Shown: positions 40,922-49,618 of the stretch, piece by piece
Numbering within the stretch: position 1 is the first letter of the stretch
Layout: each line of letters starts with the position of its first letter
DNA from: Acidimicrobiales bacterium
GTDB lineage: Bacteria > Actinomycetota > Acidimicrobiia > Acidimicrobiales > MedAcidi-G1
Direction of reading: 5' to 3'
NCBI GenBank assembly: GCA_014237715.1
Contig: JAAZZG010000007.1
Location: forward strand, 25,122-89,121
Length of the DNA stretch: 64,000 nt
Notes under the pieces: model-generated
Told to the model about the DNA's origin: nothing
Databases searched by the model: none
Seen by the model: only the letters and a program-made list of their open reading frames with translations
Made by a program: the position numbers and the translations under genes

Positions 40922-42229
40922 TCAGGCGCTGGGCTGGCCGGTACTAGCCGGCTGGGTCTCTGCCAGAAGGGCGCGGTACTGCTCGACGGTGCGGAGTGCA
41001 GTGTGTCGCCAGCTCCACTGGTCGATGACACGCTGGCGGCCCGCCGCGCCTACCCGCTGGCGGGCTTCGGGGTCGTCCAACGCGGTACGGATCATGGTGG
41101 CCAGGGCATCGCTGTCCCCGGGCGGCACCTGAAAGCAGGTCTCGCCGTGAGTGCCGGTGACCTCGGGCAGGGCCCCGCCGGTGGTCGTCACCAGCGGCAC
41201 GCCACACGACATGGCCTCGATGGCCGGCAGTGAGAACCCTTCGTAGAGCGAGGGCACGCAGGCCAGCTCGGCCTCGCTGTACAGCTCGACGATTCGCTCG
41301 TCGGGCACGTCGTGCACCCAGGTCACGCAGTCGGTGAGGCCCAACTCGGCGAAGACATTTGACGACGCACTGTCGTCCTTGGGTTTCCCGATGATCGTCA
41401 GTTCGACGTGGCGCTCGGTTCGCAGCTTGGCAATGGCCTCCAGCAGGTACTTTTGGCCCTTCATGGCGACATCGGCGCTGGCCGTGGTCACGATGCGACC
41501 CGGCACGCGCTCCACACCGGGCACCGGGAGAAACAGGTCGGGGTCCACGCCGACGGGCACCACGTTGATGCGGTCCGGGTTGACCCGATGGTCGGCCTCG
41601 ATGTCGTTCGCTGATGACTGCGAGACCGTCATGACCCGGGTCATCCGCTTGGCCACCTGGGTCTGCATCTTGGTGAAGGCGTACCAGCGACGCTTGCCGA
41701 GTTCTTCCCAGCGAGTCCGAGCGTGCTCGATTTCGAGCCGTCGGTCCACGGTGATCGGATGGTGGATGGTCGACAGCACGGGCAGCTTCTCGCGCTGCTG
41801 CATGAGCAGGAGGCCCCATCCCAGGCACTGGTTGTCGTGCACCAGGTCGAACTCGCCCCGTCGGCCCTTGAGGTGCTCCCAGGCCCGCAGGGAAAAGGCC
41901 ATGGGCTCGGAGAAGTTGCCGGTGTTGAACGACATCGCCTCGGCGACGTCCCACTTCGACTTCATCTCCCAGATACGCGCCTTTCGCATCGGGAAGTGGT
42001 CGTTGAACAACTCAAGGCTGGGAAGGGTGATGAGGTCGACCCGCTCGTCGAGCACGGGGTACGGGGGCCCGGCGAGGACCTCGACGTGATGGCCGAGGTC
42101 GACGAGCGCCTTGGTGAGATGGCGGGTGTAGACGCCCTGGCCACCGCAGTGGGGCTTGCCGCGGTACGCCAGATAGGCGATGCGAAGCGGATCGTCGGTC
42201 CGCGTGGACGCAGTGGGGTATTCAGGCAT
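40922..42229 (-). CDS. Glycosyltransferase family 4
   Basis: A GT-B retaining glycosyltransferase of 435 residues. The N-terminal domain starts RIAYLAYRGKPHCGGQGVYT, a GT4 donor-side glycine loop. The C-terminal domain has the phosphate-binding region (VPVGVDPDLFLPVPG, TTASADVAMKGQKYLLEA) and the catalytic-acid motif EGFSLPAIEAMSCGVPLV. The reading frame is open to 42859, but the ATG at 42229 fits the family start. It heads a three-gene minus-strand set with a methyltransferase and the toroid protein, likely acting on a glycolipid or extracellular glycan. Confidence 0.88.
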   Translation of the reverse strand: MPEYPTASTRTDDPLRIAYLAYRGKPHCGGQGVYTRHLTKALVDLGHHVEVLAGPPYPVLDERVDLITLPSLELFNDHFPMRKARIWEMKSKWDVAEAMSFNTGNFSEPMAFSLRAWEHLKGRRGEFDLVHDNQCLGWGLLLMQQREKLPVLSTIHHPITVDRRLEIEHARTRWEELGKRRWYAFTKMQTQVAKRMTRVMTVSQSSANDIEADHRVNPDRINVVPVGVDPDLFLPVPGVERVPGRIVTTASADVAMKGQKYLLEAIAKLRTERHVELTIIGKPKDDSASSNVFAELGLTDCVTWVHDVPDERIVELYSEAELACVPSLYEGFSLPAIEAMSCGVPLVTTTGGALPEVTGTHGETCFQVPPGDSDALATMIRTALDDPEARQRVGAAGRQRVIDQWSWRHTALRTVEQYRALLAETQPASTGQPSA

Positions 42230-42352
42230 CCGACAAGTCTGGCGGCGGTGTCCGGCGAACCCTCCACCGGGCGACGTGCCTCCGGCCACCCCGGCGCCGG
42301 TCGAACCACCGCGGGTGGCTCCGGAAACGGTCCGCCGACCTAGGTTCGGGCC

Positions 42353-42829
42353 ATGCGGGCGTTGGTACAGCGGGTCTCGAGAGCGTCGGTTACCGTCGTT
42401 GACGGCCAACCCGATGCCGGGGTTGATGCCGGGCCCGGCGGCGAGTTGGTGGGGTCCATCGGGCCCGGCTTGTGTGTCTTTGTGGGCGTGACCCATGACG
42501 ACAGCCCGACCGAGGCGGATCGACTGGCCGACAAGGTGGCTGGGCTGCGCATCATGGACGATGCCGACGGGGTGATGAACCGGTCGGTGGCTGACGTGGG
42601 CGGGGCCGTCCTGGTGGTCAGCCAGTTCACCCTCTACGGGGACGCATCGAATGGTCGCCGGCCCACGTGGATCGCCGCGGCAAGGCCTGAGCATGCCGAA
42701 CCGTTGATCGATCGGATGGTCACCGGCCTGAGGGAGCGGGGGCTCGAGGTGGCAACCGGGCGCTTCCGGGCCGACATGGTCGTGGATCTGGTCAACGAAG
42801 GGCCGGCCACCCTGATGCTGGAGGTCTGA
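42353..42829 (+). CDS. dtd: D-aminoacyl-tRNA deacylase
   Basis: Dtd removes D-amino acids (and glycine) mischarged on tRNA. The 158-residue protein has the start MRALVQRVSRASV, the active-site SQFTLYGDASNGRRP, and the C-terminal cross-subunit motif as NEGPATLML (usually NxGPVT). Length is slightly greater than E. coli Dtd (145) owing to an insert (GQPDAGVDAGPGGE) after the first strand. It is divergent from the GT4 gene across a 123-bp gap in which I find no further gene. The next gene starts 1 bp downstream. Confidence 0.93.
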   Translation: MRALVQRVSRASVTVVDGQPDAGVDAGPGGELVGSIGPGLCVFVGVTHDDSPTEADRLADKVAGLRIMDDADGVMNRSVADVGGAVLVVSQFTLYGDASNGRRPTWIAAARPEHAEPLIDRMVTGLRERGLEVATGRFRADMVVDLVNEGPATLMLEV

Positions 42830-42830
42830 G

Positions 42831-43616
42831 GTGGCCGCCGGGCCGGGAGTGGACGGCACCCGCTTCGGTTCGGCTGCCGACGACTATGCCGTCCACAGGG
42901 CCGACTTCCCGTCTGTCGGGATAGACCGGATGGTCGCTCTGGGCGTCGGGACGCCCGGGCAGAGGCTCCTGGACCTTGGCTGCGGTACCGGCACCATGGC
43001 TCGACAATTTGCGGCCCGCGGTTGCACGGTCACCGGCATCGACGTGGACGCCCGGATGCTTGCGGCAGGCGGCGCCCTCGCCGAATCGGCGGGCCTGGAC
43101 GTGTCCTGGCGGGAGTGCCCCGCGGAGGACACGGGCCTGGAGTCGACGTCGTTCGACGTCGTCACGGCCGCCCAGTGCTGGCACTGGTTCAATGGCGACG
43201 CTGCCGCCGCCGAGGTGAGGCGGCTACTGGTGCCCGGCGGTCGCGTGGCCGTGTGCGGCTTCGACTGGCTGCCGTTGCCAGGTACGGTCTCGGGGGTCAC
43301 CGAGCTGCTCATCCAGGCGCACAACCCATCTTGGAACCTGGGAGGCATCAGAGACCCGGGGCCGTGGGCCCGACGCCAACTAGGCGGTGCTGGCCTCGTG
43401 GAACTTGAGACCTTCACCTTCGACGTGGACGTCCCGTATGCAGTGAGTTCCTGGCGGCGCAGGATAGGAGCGAGCGCGGGAATCCTGGACCTCAGTGCCG
43501 AAGCGGCAGCCGCCTTCGACGTTGAACTCGCAGAGGTACTGGCCGACCGTTTCCCAGGTGACGACCTGCTAGCCCCTCACCGGGTCTGGGCGTCAGTGGC
43601 GGTGAGCCCGGTCTGA
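42831..43616 (+). CDS. Class I SAM-dependent methyltransferase
   Basis: A 261-residue methyltransferase. Motif I is LLDLGCGTGTMARQFA, motif II TGIDVDARML, and the AAQCWHWF string is common in Methyltransf_11/UbiE-like enzymes of unknown substrate. GTG at 42831 follows dtd by 1 bp, so the two are co-translated. The 23-bp gap before the convergent lnt-like gene contains a short inverted repeat (ACCGGC-CT-GCCGGT, 43626-43639) that may help termination. Confidence 0.85.
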   Translation: MAAGPGVDGTRFGSAADDYAVHRADFPSVGIDRMVALGVGTPGQRLLDLGCGTGTMARQFAARGCTVTGIDVDARMLAAGGALAESAGLDVSWRECPAEDTGLESTSFDVVTAAQCWHWFNGDAAAAEVRRLLVPGGRVAVCGFDWLPLPGTVSGVTELLIQAHNPSWNLGGIRDPGPWARRQLGGAGLVELETFTFDVDVPYAVSSWRRRIGASAGILDLSAEAAAAFDVELAEVLADRFPGDDLLAPHRVWASVAVSPV

Positions 43617-43639
43617 GTTCGGCCGACCGGCCTGCCGGT

Positions 43640-45130
43640 TCAGGTGTGGCGTCGAGATGCCGTCCAGGCACCTGCCATTGCCAGCAGCGACAGCATGGCC
43701 ATGGGCCATGCGCCCATCCGGCTGGCCCAGGTGAGCCCCTGTCGACGCTCCACCCGGTGGTGGAGGACCGCCTGCTCGCCCACGCCGGTGCGTTGCAGTA
43801 CCCGACCCTGGGGGTCGATCACGGCGCTGAAGCCGGTAGGGGCGGCCTGGAGCACCCACCGTCCGGTCTCCAGCGCCCGTAGACGGCTCGAGGCCACCTG
43901 TTGAGTCTGAACGTGGGTCAGCCAGTAACTGGCTCCGTTGGTCGGGTTGAGGATGACCTCACCGCCGTGGCGGATCGCGTCGCGTGACCGGTGGTCGAAG
44001 AACACCTCCCATGAGATGGTTACCCCCATGGTCCCTATCGAGGTCTCCAGCACCGCTGGGCCCGTCCCGGGTCTGAGATCCCTCGACGGAAGCATGTCGG
44101 CGGCCAGCAACTCGACCAGCCCCCGCATGGGCACGAACTCACCGAACGGCACCGTCCGAACCTTGTCGTACCAGTCGGCCACCGTGCCGTCGGGCTCGAT
44201 CGCCGTCTGGTAGTTGAGGTTGGCCGTCGGATCGTCGGCGTCCCGGTGGAACCAGCCGGGCACCAGCACGGCATCTAGACGGGCCGCCTCGGCGGTGAGG
44301 GCCGCCGTGGCGTCGTCCGCGTAGAGGCGGTCCTCATGACGCCATCCGGAGGCGGGCAGCGGCACCGGGTTGATCACGTTCTCGGGCCAGAGCACCAGGT
44401 CGACTGGTGTCACCACCTGCTGGTTGGCCTCCAACTGGTTGGCGAACACACGGGCGGCACCGGTCGGGGTGGCCCGGGTGCGCTGAGGTCCACCGCCCTG
44501 CACGACGGCTACGTCAAGGGTGCCCACCGGTCGGCCGGTCGGAGCCACGGCGGACAGGACGGCTGCTACGGCCAGCACGGCGACGACCACGGCCCCGGTG
44601 GCTGCCGAGGCACCGTCGGCCCGACGCCCGTCGAACAGCGCCGACAGGCCCATGCCGACGGCCACGGTGAGCGCCACCAGCAGCAGCGGGCCGGCGATTC
44701 GGACTATCGGCGCCAGCGGACCACCGGCCTGTCCGAGCGCGATGCTGGCCAACGGGGCACCGCCGAACGGCACGCTCCACCGGCCGAGTTCGGCGAGGGT
44801 GACGGTGCCTACAAGGCCGAGGCGTCGCCATCGCCCGGGTGGGACGGCGGCGGCGGCCAGGCCTAGCCATCCGGCGTGCAGCAGGCCGGCGGCCAGCCAG
44901 CCGACCGGAGTCAGGTCCAGCATCCAGACCGTTGACGGGAAGGCCCAGGCCGCTCCGACCAGCAGGCCCCGACGGAACCTCGATGAGAGCGGCCGGTCGG
45001 CCACTAGACGATCCAGAAGGGCCAGTCCGATGAAGGCGGCCGGCCACCAGCCCCACGGGGGGACCGCCGCGGCGATCAGCAGCCCAGCGGCCAGCCCCCG
45101 GGGCACCCAGGCTCCACGATCAACCGTCAA
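43640..45130 (-). CDS. lnt: Apolipoprotein N-acyltransferase-like protein with Ser at the nucleophile position
   Basis: Lnt adds the third acyl chain to lipoproteins. The 496-residue protein has six to seven N-terminal membrane helices, an extracytoplasmic nitrilase-type domain and a closing helix. Triad members are Glu250 in LWPEN and Lys323 in YDKVRTVPFGEFVP; Glu331 (E. coli Glu343) is also kept. The nucleophilic Cys387 of E. coli, in a C-[YW]-E context, is Ser373 here (GVTISWEVFF). Serine variants of the E. coli enzyme are not expected to work, so this protein may be a weak or altered acyltransferase, or the true Lnt may be elsewhere. The gene is 12 bp upstream of the... cyclase stop on the same strand is at 45143. 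Confidence 0.85.
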   Translation of the reverse strand: MTVDRGAWVPRGLAAGLLIAAAVPPWGWWPAAFIGLALLDRLVADRPLSSRFRRGLLVGAAWAFPSTVWMLDLTPVGWLAAGLLHAGWLGLAAAAVPPGRWRRLGLVGTVTLAELGRWSVPFGGAPLASIALGQAGGPLAPIVRIAGPLLLVALTVAVGMGLSALFDGRRADGASAATGAVVVAVLAVAAVLSAVAPTGRPVGTLDVAVVQGGGPQRTRATPTGAARVFANQLEANQQVVTPVDLVLWPENVINPVPLPASGWRHEDRLYADDATAALTAEAARLDAVLVPGWFHRDADDPTANLNYQTAIEPDGTVADWYDKVRTVPFGEFVPMRGLVELLAADMLPSRDLRPGTGPAVLETSIGTMGVTISWEVFFDHRSRDAIRHGGEVILNPTNGASYWLTHVQTQQVASSRLRALETGRWVLQAAPTGFSAVIDPQGRVLQRTGVGEQAVLHHRVERRQGLTWASRMGAWPMAMLSLLAMAGAWTASRRHT

Positions 45131-45142
45131 TGAGTAGTCACG

Positions 45143-45742
45143 TCAGTGGGCCACGACGGCCAGGCGCTGGATGCCCCCGAAGGTGCCCGCACCACGGATC
45201 TTGAGGTCGTCGACCGACTCAACGCGGATCCACGACGGTAGATCGGCTACCTCGCAGCTTGCCAGGATCTCGCCCGGTGATGCCACCGCGCAGAGTTTGG
45301 CTGCCAGATTCACCGGCTTACCGATGTAGTCGTCGCCTTCGAACAACAGGGCCTCGCCGGTGGCCAGCCCGACCCGCAGGTTGATCTTGCGGGCGGTGGC
45401 GAAGTGGTCGATCAGGTGTCCAGCCCAGGCAATGGTCGGCGTGGGTTCGGTGCCGACCAGCATCACGCCGTCGCCCAACCACTTGGCCACCCGTACGCCC
45501 CGCCATGCAGCCACTCGACGGGACATCGCGCGGAACTCCTCGAGGATCTCGACCGATTCGTGGGGCCCCTTCTCCTCGGTCAGGCGGGTAAAGCCGCTGA
45601 GGTCGGCGAAGCAGAACGTCCGCTCGACTGACAGGTGCACGGAGGTCTCGTCATTGAGGAGGCCGAGTTCGTCCGGGTGTTCGGTACCGCTGCCAGGGCG
45701 GGAGTCGGCAGCGTCGCGTGCGGGGGTGGTTGCCGGGGACAT
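45143..45742 (-). CDS. Class III adenylate/guanylate cyclase domain protein
   Basis: A 199-residue, single-domain class III nucleotide cyclase without membrane segment. The two metal-binding aspartates are Asp47 (FADLSGFT) and Asp91 (LGDGVML). Lys87 and Asp138 (DDYIGKPVN) suit base recognition, and Asn145 is the first transition-state residue. The usual Arg four residues later is Lys149 (NLAAK), which may lower activity. ATG 45742 removes a 54-residue non-homologous extension. It lies upstream of the lnt-like gene on the same strand (12 bp). Its product, if cAMP, could act on the Crp-like regulator at 3.7-4.3 kb (inference). Confidence 0.78.
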   Translation of the reverse strand: MSPATTPARDAADSRPGSGTEHPDELGLLNDETSVHLSVERTFCFADLSGFTRLTEEKGPHESVEILEEFRAMSRRVAAWRGVRVAKWLGDGVMLVGTEPTPTIAWAGHLIDHFATARKINLRVGLATGEALLFEGDDYIGKPVNLAAKLCAVASPGEILASCEVADLPSWIRVESVDDLKIRGAGTFGGIQRLAVVAH

Positions 45743-45846
45743 CCCTCCATCGAACCACGCCGGAGGCCCCGGACCACGTCGGTTTGGAGGAAATCCCGGT
45801 CCGGGAACACAGTCGCCGTCCGCGAGCCTGCCCAGAGGCTCGGATC

Positions 45847-47328
45847 TCATCTGGTTGCTGCGGCGACCGCTGCCTCGGCGGCTTCGGTGCCCGACCGGAT
45901 GCACGCCGGAATGCCCACCCCGTTGCGGACGGTTCCGGCCACCAATAGGCCGGGCGTCGCGTCGGCCAGCAGGCCGTCGAGGGCGGTGATCCGGTCGATG
46001 TGACCCACCGGGTATTGCACAAGCGAGTCGGGGAAACGTTCGAGGCGGACGGCGGTGGGTGGTGCCTCGACGCCCAGGGTGGTGGCCAGGTCGGCCAGCA
46101 GCGCGGCGACTAGTTCGTCATCGGTCAGCCCGGCGGGACGCTTGTCGTCGATCCGACCGCACGACACCCGCAGCACGATGCGTTCCGGGTGGTCGAGATG
46201 GGCCCACTTGGACCCGGCGAACGAGCAGGCGGTCATGAGTGGGCTCGATTCCTGGTTGGTGGCCCGACCAACGAGGAAGCCGCTCTGGTCGGCGGGAACC
46301 TCGAGGTCGGCCCGGTCGAAGGCGACGGTGGCCAACGCCACCGAGGCGTGGCGCCAGCCGGTCAGGACCTCACCGGCGTCGTCGCTATGGGGAGCCACAA
46401 GCGTGGCGGCCACATGGGCCGGGACGGCGAGGACCACAGAGTCGGCGCGATACGTCCCGGACGCAGTGGTGGCCACCCAGCCCGCGACCTGTCGATCAGA
46501 AGTGTCACCGTCAGGTGCACGGTCCAGCCGGGTGACTGGAGATCCGGTGCGGAGGCGATCCCCGAGGACGGCCACCAGGGCGTCGACGATTCGTTCCATC
46601 CCGGCCGCCGGTGAGTGAAAGACCGGAGCGGCAGGATCGGCCACGGCCGCGGTCCGGCGTAGACCGGCCAGCAGACCCTCGGTGGATCGGGCAGGAGCCA
46701 GCAGTTGGGGCGCCATGACGGCGCAACTCAGGTCGTCGGCCCGTCCGGCGTTGATTCCGCCGAGCAGCGGATCCACGAGACGTTCGAACACCCGGTCACC
46801 GACACACGCCCGGATGACCGCCCCGACGCTGAGATCGCCGCTCGTTCCAAGAGCTCTGTCAAGGGTCCCACCGATAGGAACGTCGGGCACGCCGTCGCCG
46901 GCCAGCCGTTCTAGGTCGGCTGGTGCCAGCAGCCCGGGGGCGACCGTTTCGGGGTCGAGTGGCACGCCCAGAACGTTGGGTGACGGGATGGGCCACAGGG
47001 CGTCGTCCAACCACAACGAGGCCTTTCGAGCCGACGGAGAGACCAGCTCGGTATCGATGCCGAGTTCCACGCACAGGTCCAGCGCCCACGGCACCCGAAC
47101 CAGGAACGCATCGGCGCCGGCATCGATCGGCAGCCCGTCCAGCATCGGGTCGTCCAGAGGCCCGGTACGCAGGTAACCCCCGGGTCGGTTCGATGCCTCG
47201 AGCACCGTGACGTCGATCTCAGGATGGTCGACGGCCAGTCGGTACCCGGCGGTCAGACCGGTGATGCCGCCACCCACCACCAATACCTGACGTGCAGGTA
47301 CCCGTTGCCCAGGTACCCGGCTGATCAT
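45847..47328 (-). CDS. hemY: Coproporphyrinogen III / protoporphyrinogen oxidase (HemY/CgoX type)
   Basis: A 493-residue FAD-dependent oxidase. The N-terminal dinucleotide fold is VLVVGGGITGLTAGYRLA, followed by EASNRPGGYLRT; the C-terminal FAD motif is GLLVAGTVRNGVGIPACIRSG. In Gram-positive bacteria this enzyme oxidises coproporphyrinogen III to coproporphyrin III (CgoX), which ferrochelatase and HemQ complete; the presence of hemQ at 13 kb supports that reading. It starts 3 bp after hemE on the same strand, so hemE-hemY form an operon. Confidence 0.93.
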   Translation of the reverse strand: MISRVPGQRVPARQVLVVGGGITGLTAGYRLAVDHPEIDVTVLEASNRPGGYLRTGPLDDPMLDGLPIDAGADAFLVRVPWALDLCVELGIDTELVSPSARKASLWLDDALWPIPSPNVLGVPLDPETVAPGLLAPADLERLAGDGVPDVPIGGTLDRALGTSGDLSVGAVIRACVGDRVFERLVDPLLGGINAGRADDLSCAVMAPQLLAPARSTEGLLAGLRRTAAVADPAAPVFHSPAAGMERIVDALVAVLGDRLRTGSPVTRLDRAPDGDTSDRQVAGWVATTASGTYRADSVVLAVPAHVAATLVAPHSDDAGEVLTGWRHASVALATVAFDRADLEVPADQSGFLVGRATNQESSPLMTACSFAGSKWAHLDHPERIVLRVSCGRIDDKRPAGLTDDELVAALLADLATTLGVEAPPTAVRLERFPDSLVQYPVGHIDRITALDGLLADATPGLLVAGTVRNGVGIPACIRSGTEAAEAAVAAATR

Positions 47329-47331
47329 TGG

Positions 47332-48375
47332 TCAGGCCCCGAGGGGAAAGGCGTGGACTTGAGCGACGATCCGTTCCAGGACGGCAGGGTCGATCTCGGG
47401 AAGCACCCCGTGGCCGAGGTTGAACACGTGCCCGGGGTGACCACCGTTGCGGGCCAGGACGTCGGCCACCTCGGCTTCGATCACCTCGAGGGGACCGAGA
47501 CAGACCGCGGGGTCAAGGTTGCCCTGGAGGATGGCGTCCGGGCCGAGTCGACGACGGGCTTCGTCCAGCGGCACCCGCCAGTCCACACCGACCACGTCGG
47601 AGCCGGCGTCGGCCATCAGGGGAAGGATCTCACCGGTTCCCACGCCGAAGTGGATGCGGGGCACACCGGTGTCGACCACCCCTTCGAACACCCGCCGGCT
47701 GTATGGCAGGACACAACGTTCGTAGACCGACGGGCTGAGCGCTCCGGCCCAACTGTCAAACAGTTGGATGGCTGACACCCCGGCGTCGATCTGGGACCGC
47801 AGCGACGTAATGGCCATGTCGGCCAGACGTTCCATGAGGTCGTGCCATAGGCCCGGATCACCGAGCATCAGGGCCTTGGTCTTCCCATAGGTGCGGGACG
47901 GTGCGCCCTCGATCAGATAGGAGGCCACGGTGAACGGCGCCCCGGCGAAGCCGATCAGCGGCACGTCGGCCTCGGTGACCACCCGTCGGACCGTTTCAAG
48001 CACGTACGGGGTGTCGATCTCGGGTTCCAGCGGGCGGAGACGTTGGAGGTCGGAGGCCCGCTCGAAGGGCTGGTCTACTACTGGCCCAAGGCCGGGCTTC
48101 ACGTCGACACCGAAGCCGACCGCGTGGGCCGGGACGACGATGTCGGAGTAGAGGATGGCCGCGTCAACGCCGTAGCGCCGGACCGGCTGCATGGTGATCT
48201 CGGCGGACAGTTCCGGATCGGCAATGGCGTCCAGAATGCTGCCCGTCCCCCTAACGGCCCGATACTCGGGGAGCGACCGGCCGGCTTGGCGCATGAACCA
48301 GACGGGAGTGTGGTCGTGTGGTTCGGCCCGACAGGCGGCCAAGAAGGGGCTGGTTCTGAGGGAGGAATCGGCCAC
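47332..48375 (-). CDS. hemE: Uroporphyrinogen decarboxylase
   Basis: HemE makes coproporphyrinogen III from uroporphyrinogen III. The 347-residue protein carries signature 1 in [15 protein letters not shown], signature 2 in [16 protein letters not shown], and the catalytic Asp in the [13 protein letters not shown] stretch. Length is normal. hemY follows after 3 bp. The patatin gene stops 9 bp upstream of its start on the same strand, so all three may be co-transcribed. Confidence 0.96.
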   Translation of the reverse strand: MADSSLRTSPFLAACRAEPHDHTPVWFMRQAGRSLPEYRAVRGTGSILDAIADPELSAEITMQPVRRYGVDAAILYSDIVVPAHAVGFGVDVKPGLGPVVDQPFERASDLQRLRPLEPEIDTPYVLETVRRVVTEADVPLIGFAGAPFTVASYLIEGAPSRTYGKTKALMLGDPGLWHDLMERLADMAITSLRSQIDAGVSAIQLFDSWAGALSPSVYERCVLPYSRRVFEGVVDTGVPRIHFGVGTGEILPLMADAGSDVVGVDWRVPLDEARRRLGPDAILQGNLDPAVCLGPLEVIEAEVADVLARNGGHPGHVFNLGHGVLPEIDPAVLERIVAQVHAFPLGA

Positions 48376-48384
48376 GGATCGACG

Positions 48385-49419
48385 CTACCGGGGAGGTTCG
48401 GTGGCACTGGCCAGGAGTCGACGTGCCCGGGCGGCCTCAGGCAGGGCGAGGCGGGCCAGGGCGGAGACCCGGGCTGCCTCACAGATAGAGGACAGGACAT
48501 GCTCATTCCGGTCCGGAGATCCGTCGGCCAGCACTTTGCGGGCGGCCAAGTCGCTGGCCGTGGGGTCCAGGACCAGAACAGCGGCGCCCCGGCGACGGAT
48601 GGCCTGGACTTCGCGCCATAGGGTCCGGGCGTGCCAGGCGCGGGCCACGGTGCCCCGGTAGCCGGTGGGCCCGGCCGCCCCCCCAACCGTCCTGACCGAT
48701 GAGATCACCACGACGTCGAGGCCGAGCGCGGCCACCAGGTCGGCATTGGTGGTCGAGTGCACACCGCCGTCGACCAGACGACGGCCGTCAACCTCAACTG
48801 GTTGAAACCAACCGGGAATGGCCGCAGATGCCTGCACCGCCGGCCCGATCGCCACGTCCACATCGTCACGTCCCAGTACGACCCGCTTACCCGTCCGGAG
48901 ATCCACCGTGCAGATCCAGGTTGGCTGGTCGGGCCACGGATCAGGATGGATCTCGGTATTGCGGGCGCTGAGCGACGAACCATCGCGGGTGCCCGTCGGG
49001 AGTAGCCCGGCGAGGGCGACCACAGGGCGGGGTCGAGCGGTGGAGCACAGGTCCCGCAGGACCAGTAACGGATTGGCCGGCCGCCAGGACCGTGGGCCTC
49101 CGGACCTGGCGCCGGCCCGTTCTTCAGCGGCCGGTTCCCCGGTTGCCTGTCTATCGAGGGCGAGGGGCGTGGTAACCCGGTCGACGATGGCCCGGCCCTC
49201 GTCGGACAGCGGCGCCCCGGCGTAGTGAGCGTGGAGGTCGGCGGCTGACACGCCGGCTCGGAGACTGACCGCGGTGGTGGCACCGGCCGACGTACCCACC
49301 ACGACATCCGCGGTTCGTGGATCCCAACCGGTCGCCTCGACCAGTGCAGCGAGCGCGCCAGCGTGTTGGGCCGCGCCGTGGAGACCACCGGAGCCGAGGA
49401 CCAGGCCGACGGCTGTCAT
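48385..49419 (-). CDS. Patatin-like phospholipase family protein
   Basis: A 344-residue Ser-Asp dyad lipid acyl hydrolase. The oxyanion glycine loop is LVLGSGGLHGAAQHAG, the nucleophile elbow is VGTSAGATTA (G-x-S-x-G), and the catalytic Asp is in LVDGGVHSTTN. No signal peptide is visible. ATG at 49419 places the glycine loop at the usual N-terminal position; the frame is open to 49575. It lies immediately upstream of hemE. Confidence 0.87.
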   Translation of the reverse strand: MTAVGLVLGSGGLHGAAQHAGALAALVEATGWDPRTADVVVGTSAGATTAVSLRAGVSAADLHAHYAGAPLSDEGRAIVDRVTTPLALDRQATGEPAAEERAGARSGGPRSWRPANPLLVLRDLCSTARPRPVVALAGLLPTGTRDGSSLSARNTEIHPDPWPDQPTWICTVDLRTGKRVVLGRDDVDVAIGPAVQASAAIPGWFQPVEVDGRRLVDGGVHSTTNADLVAALGLDVVVISSVRTVGGAAGPTGYRGTVARAWHARTLWREVQAIRRRGAAVLVLDPTASDLAARKVLADGSPDRNEHVLSSICEAARVSALARLALPEAARARRLLASATEPPR

Positions 49420-49494
49420 GTGTACACCAGATTCACGGCGCCCATCGTCGCACGTGGACCGGGCTTTTCCGCCATCTGTGAGCGTTCCGGTGTG

Positions 49495-49525
49495 TTGAGG
49501 TCGCCCCACGGACCACCGATAGGAT
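49495..49525 (+). promoter_or_regulatory. Possible promoter of the HelD/HelR gene
   Basis: TTGAGG (49495-49500) and TAGGAT (49520-49525) are 19 bp apart, slightly long. Just downstream, TTCGGC (49531-49536) and GCCGAA (49544-49549) form an inverted repeat that could be an operator near the start of transcription. I see no rifamycin-associated element. Confidence 0.3.
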
Positions 49526-49618
49526 CGATCTTCGGCCGAATTCGCCGAATCGGCCAGTTTTGATGAACGCACCAATCATTTTCGAGGAACGTACGGCGCC
49601 CCGGTGGGGCCGAGCATT

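Noticed and set aside
49531..49549. Inverted repeat upstream of HelD/HelR considered as a rifamycin-associated element
   Set aside because: Arms are only 6 bp and do not match the GGGGCTTGC-type element.
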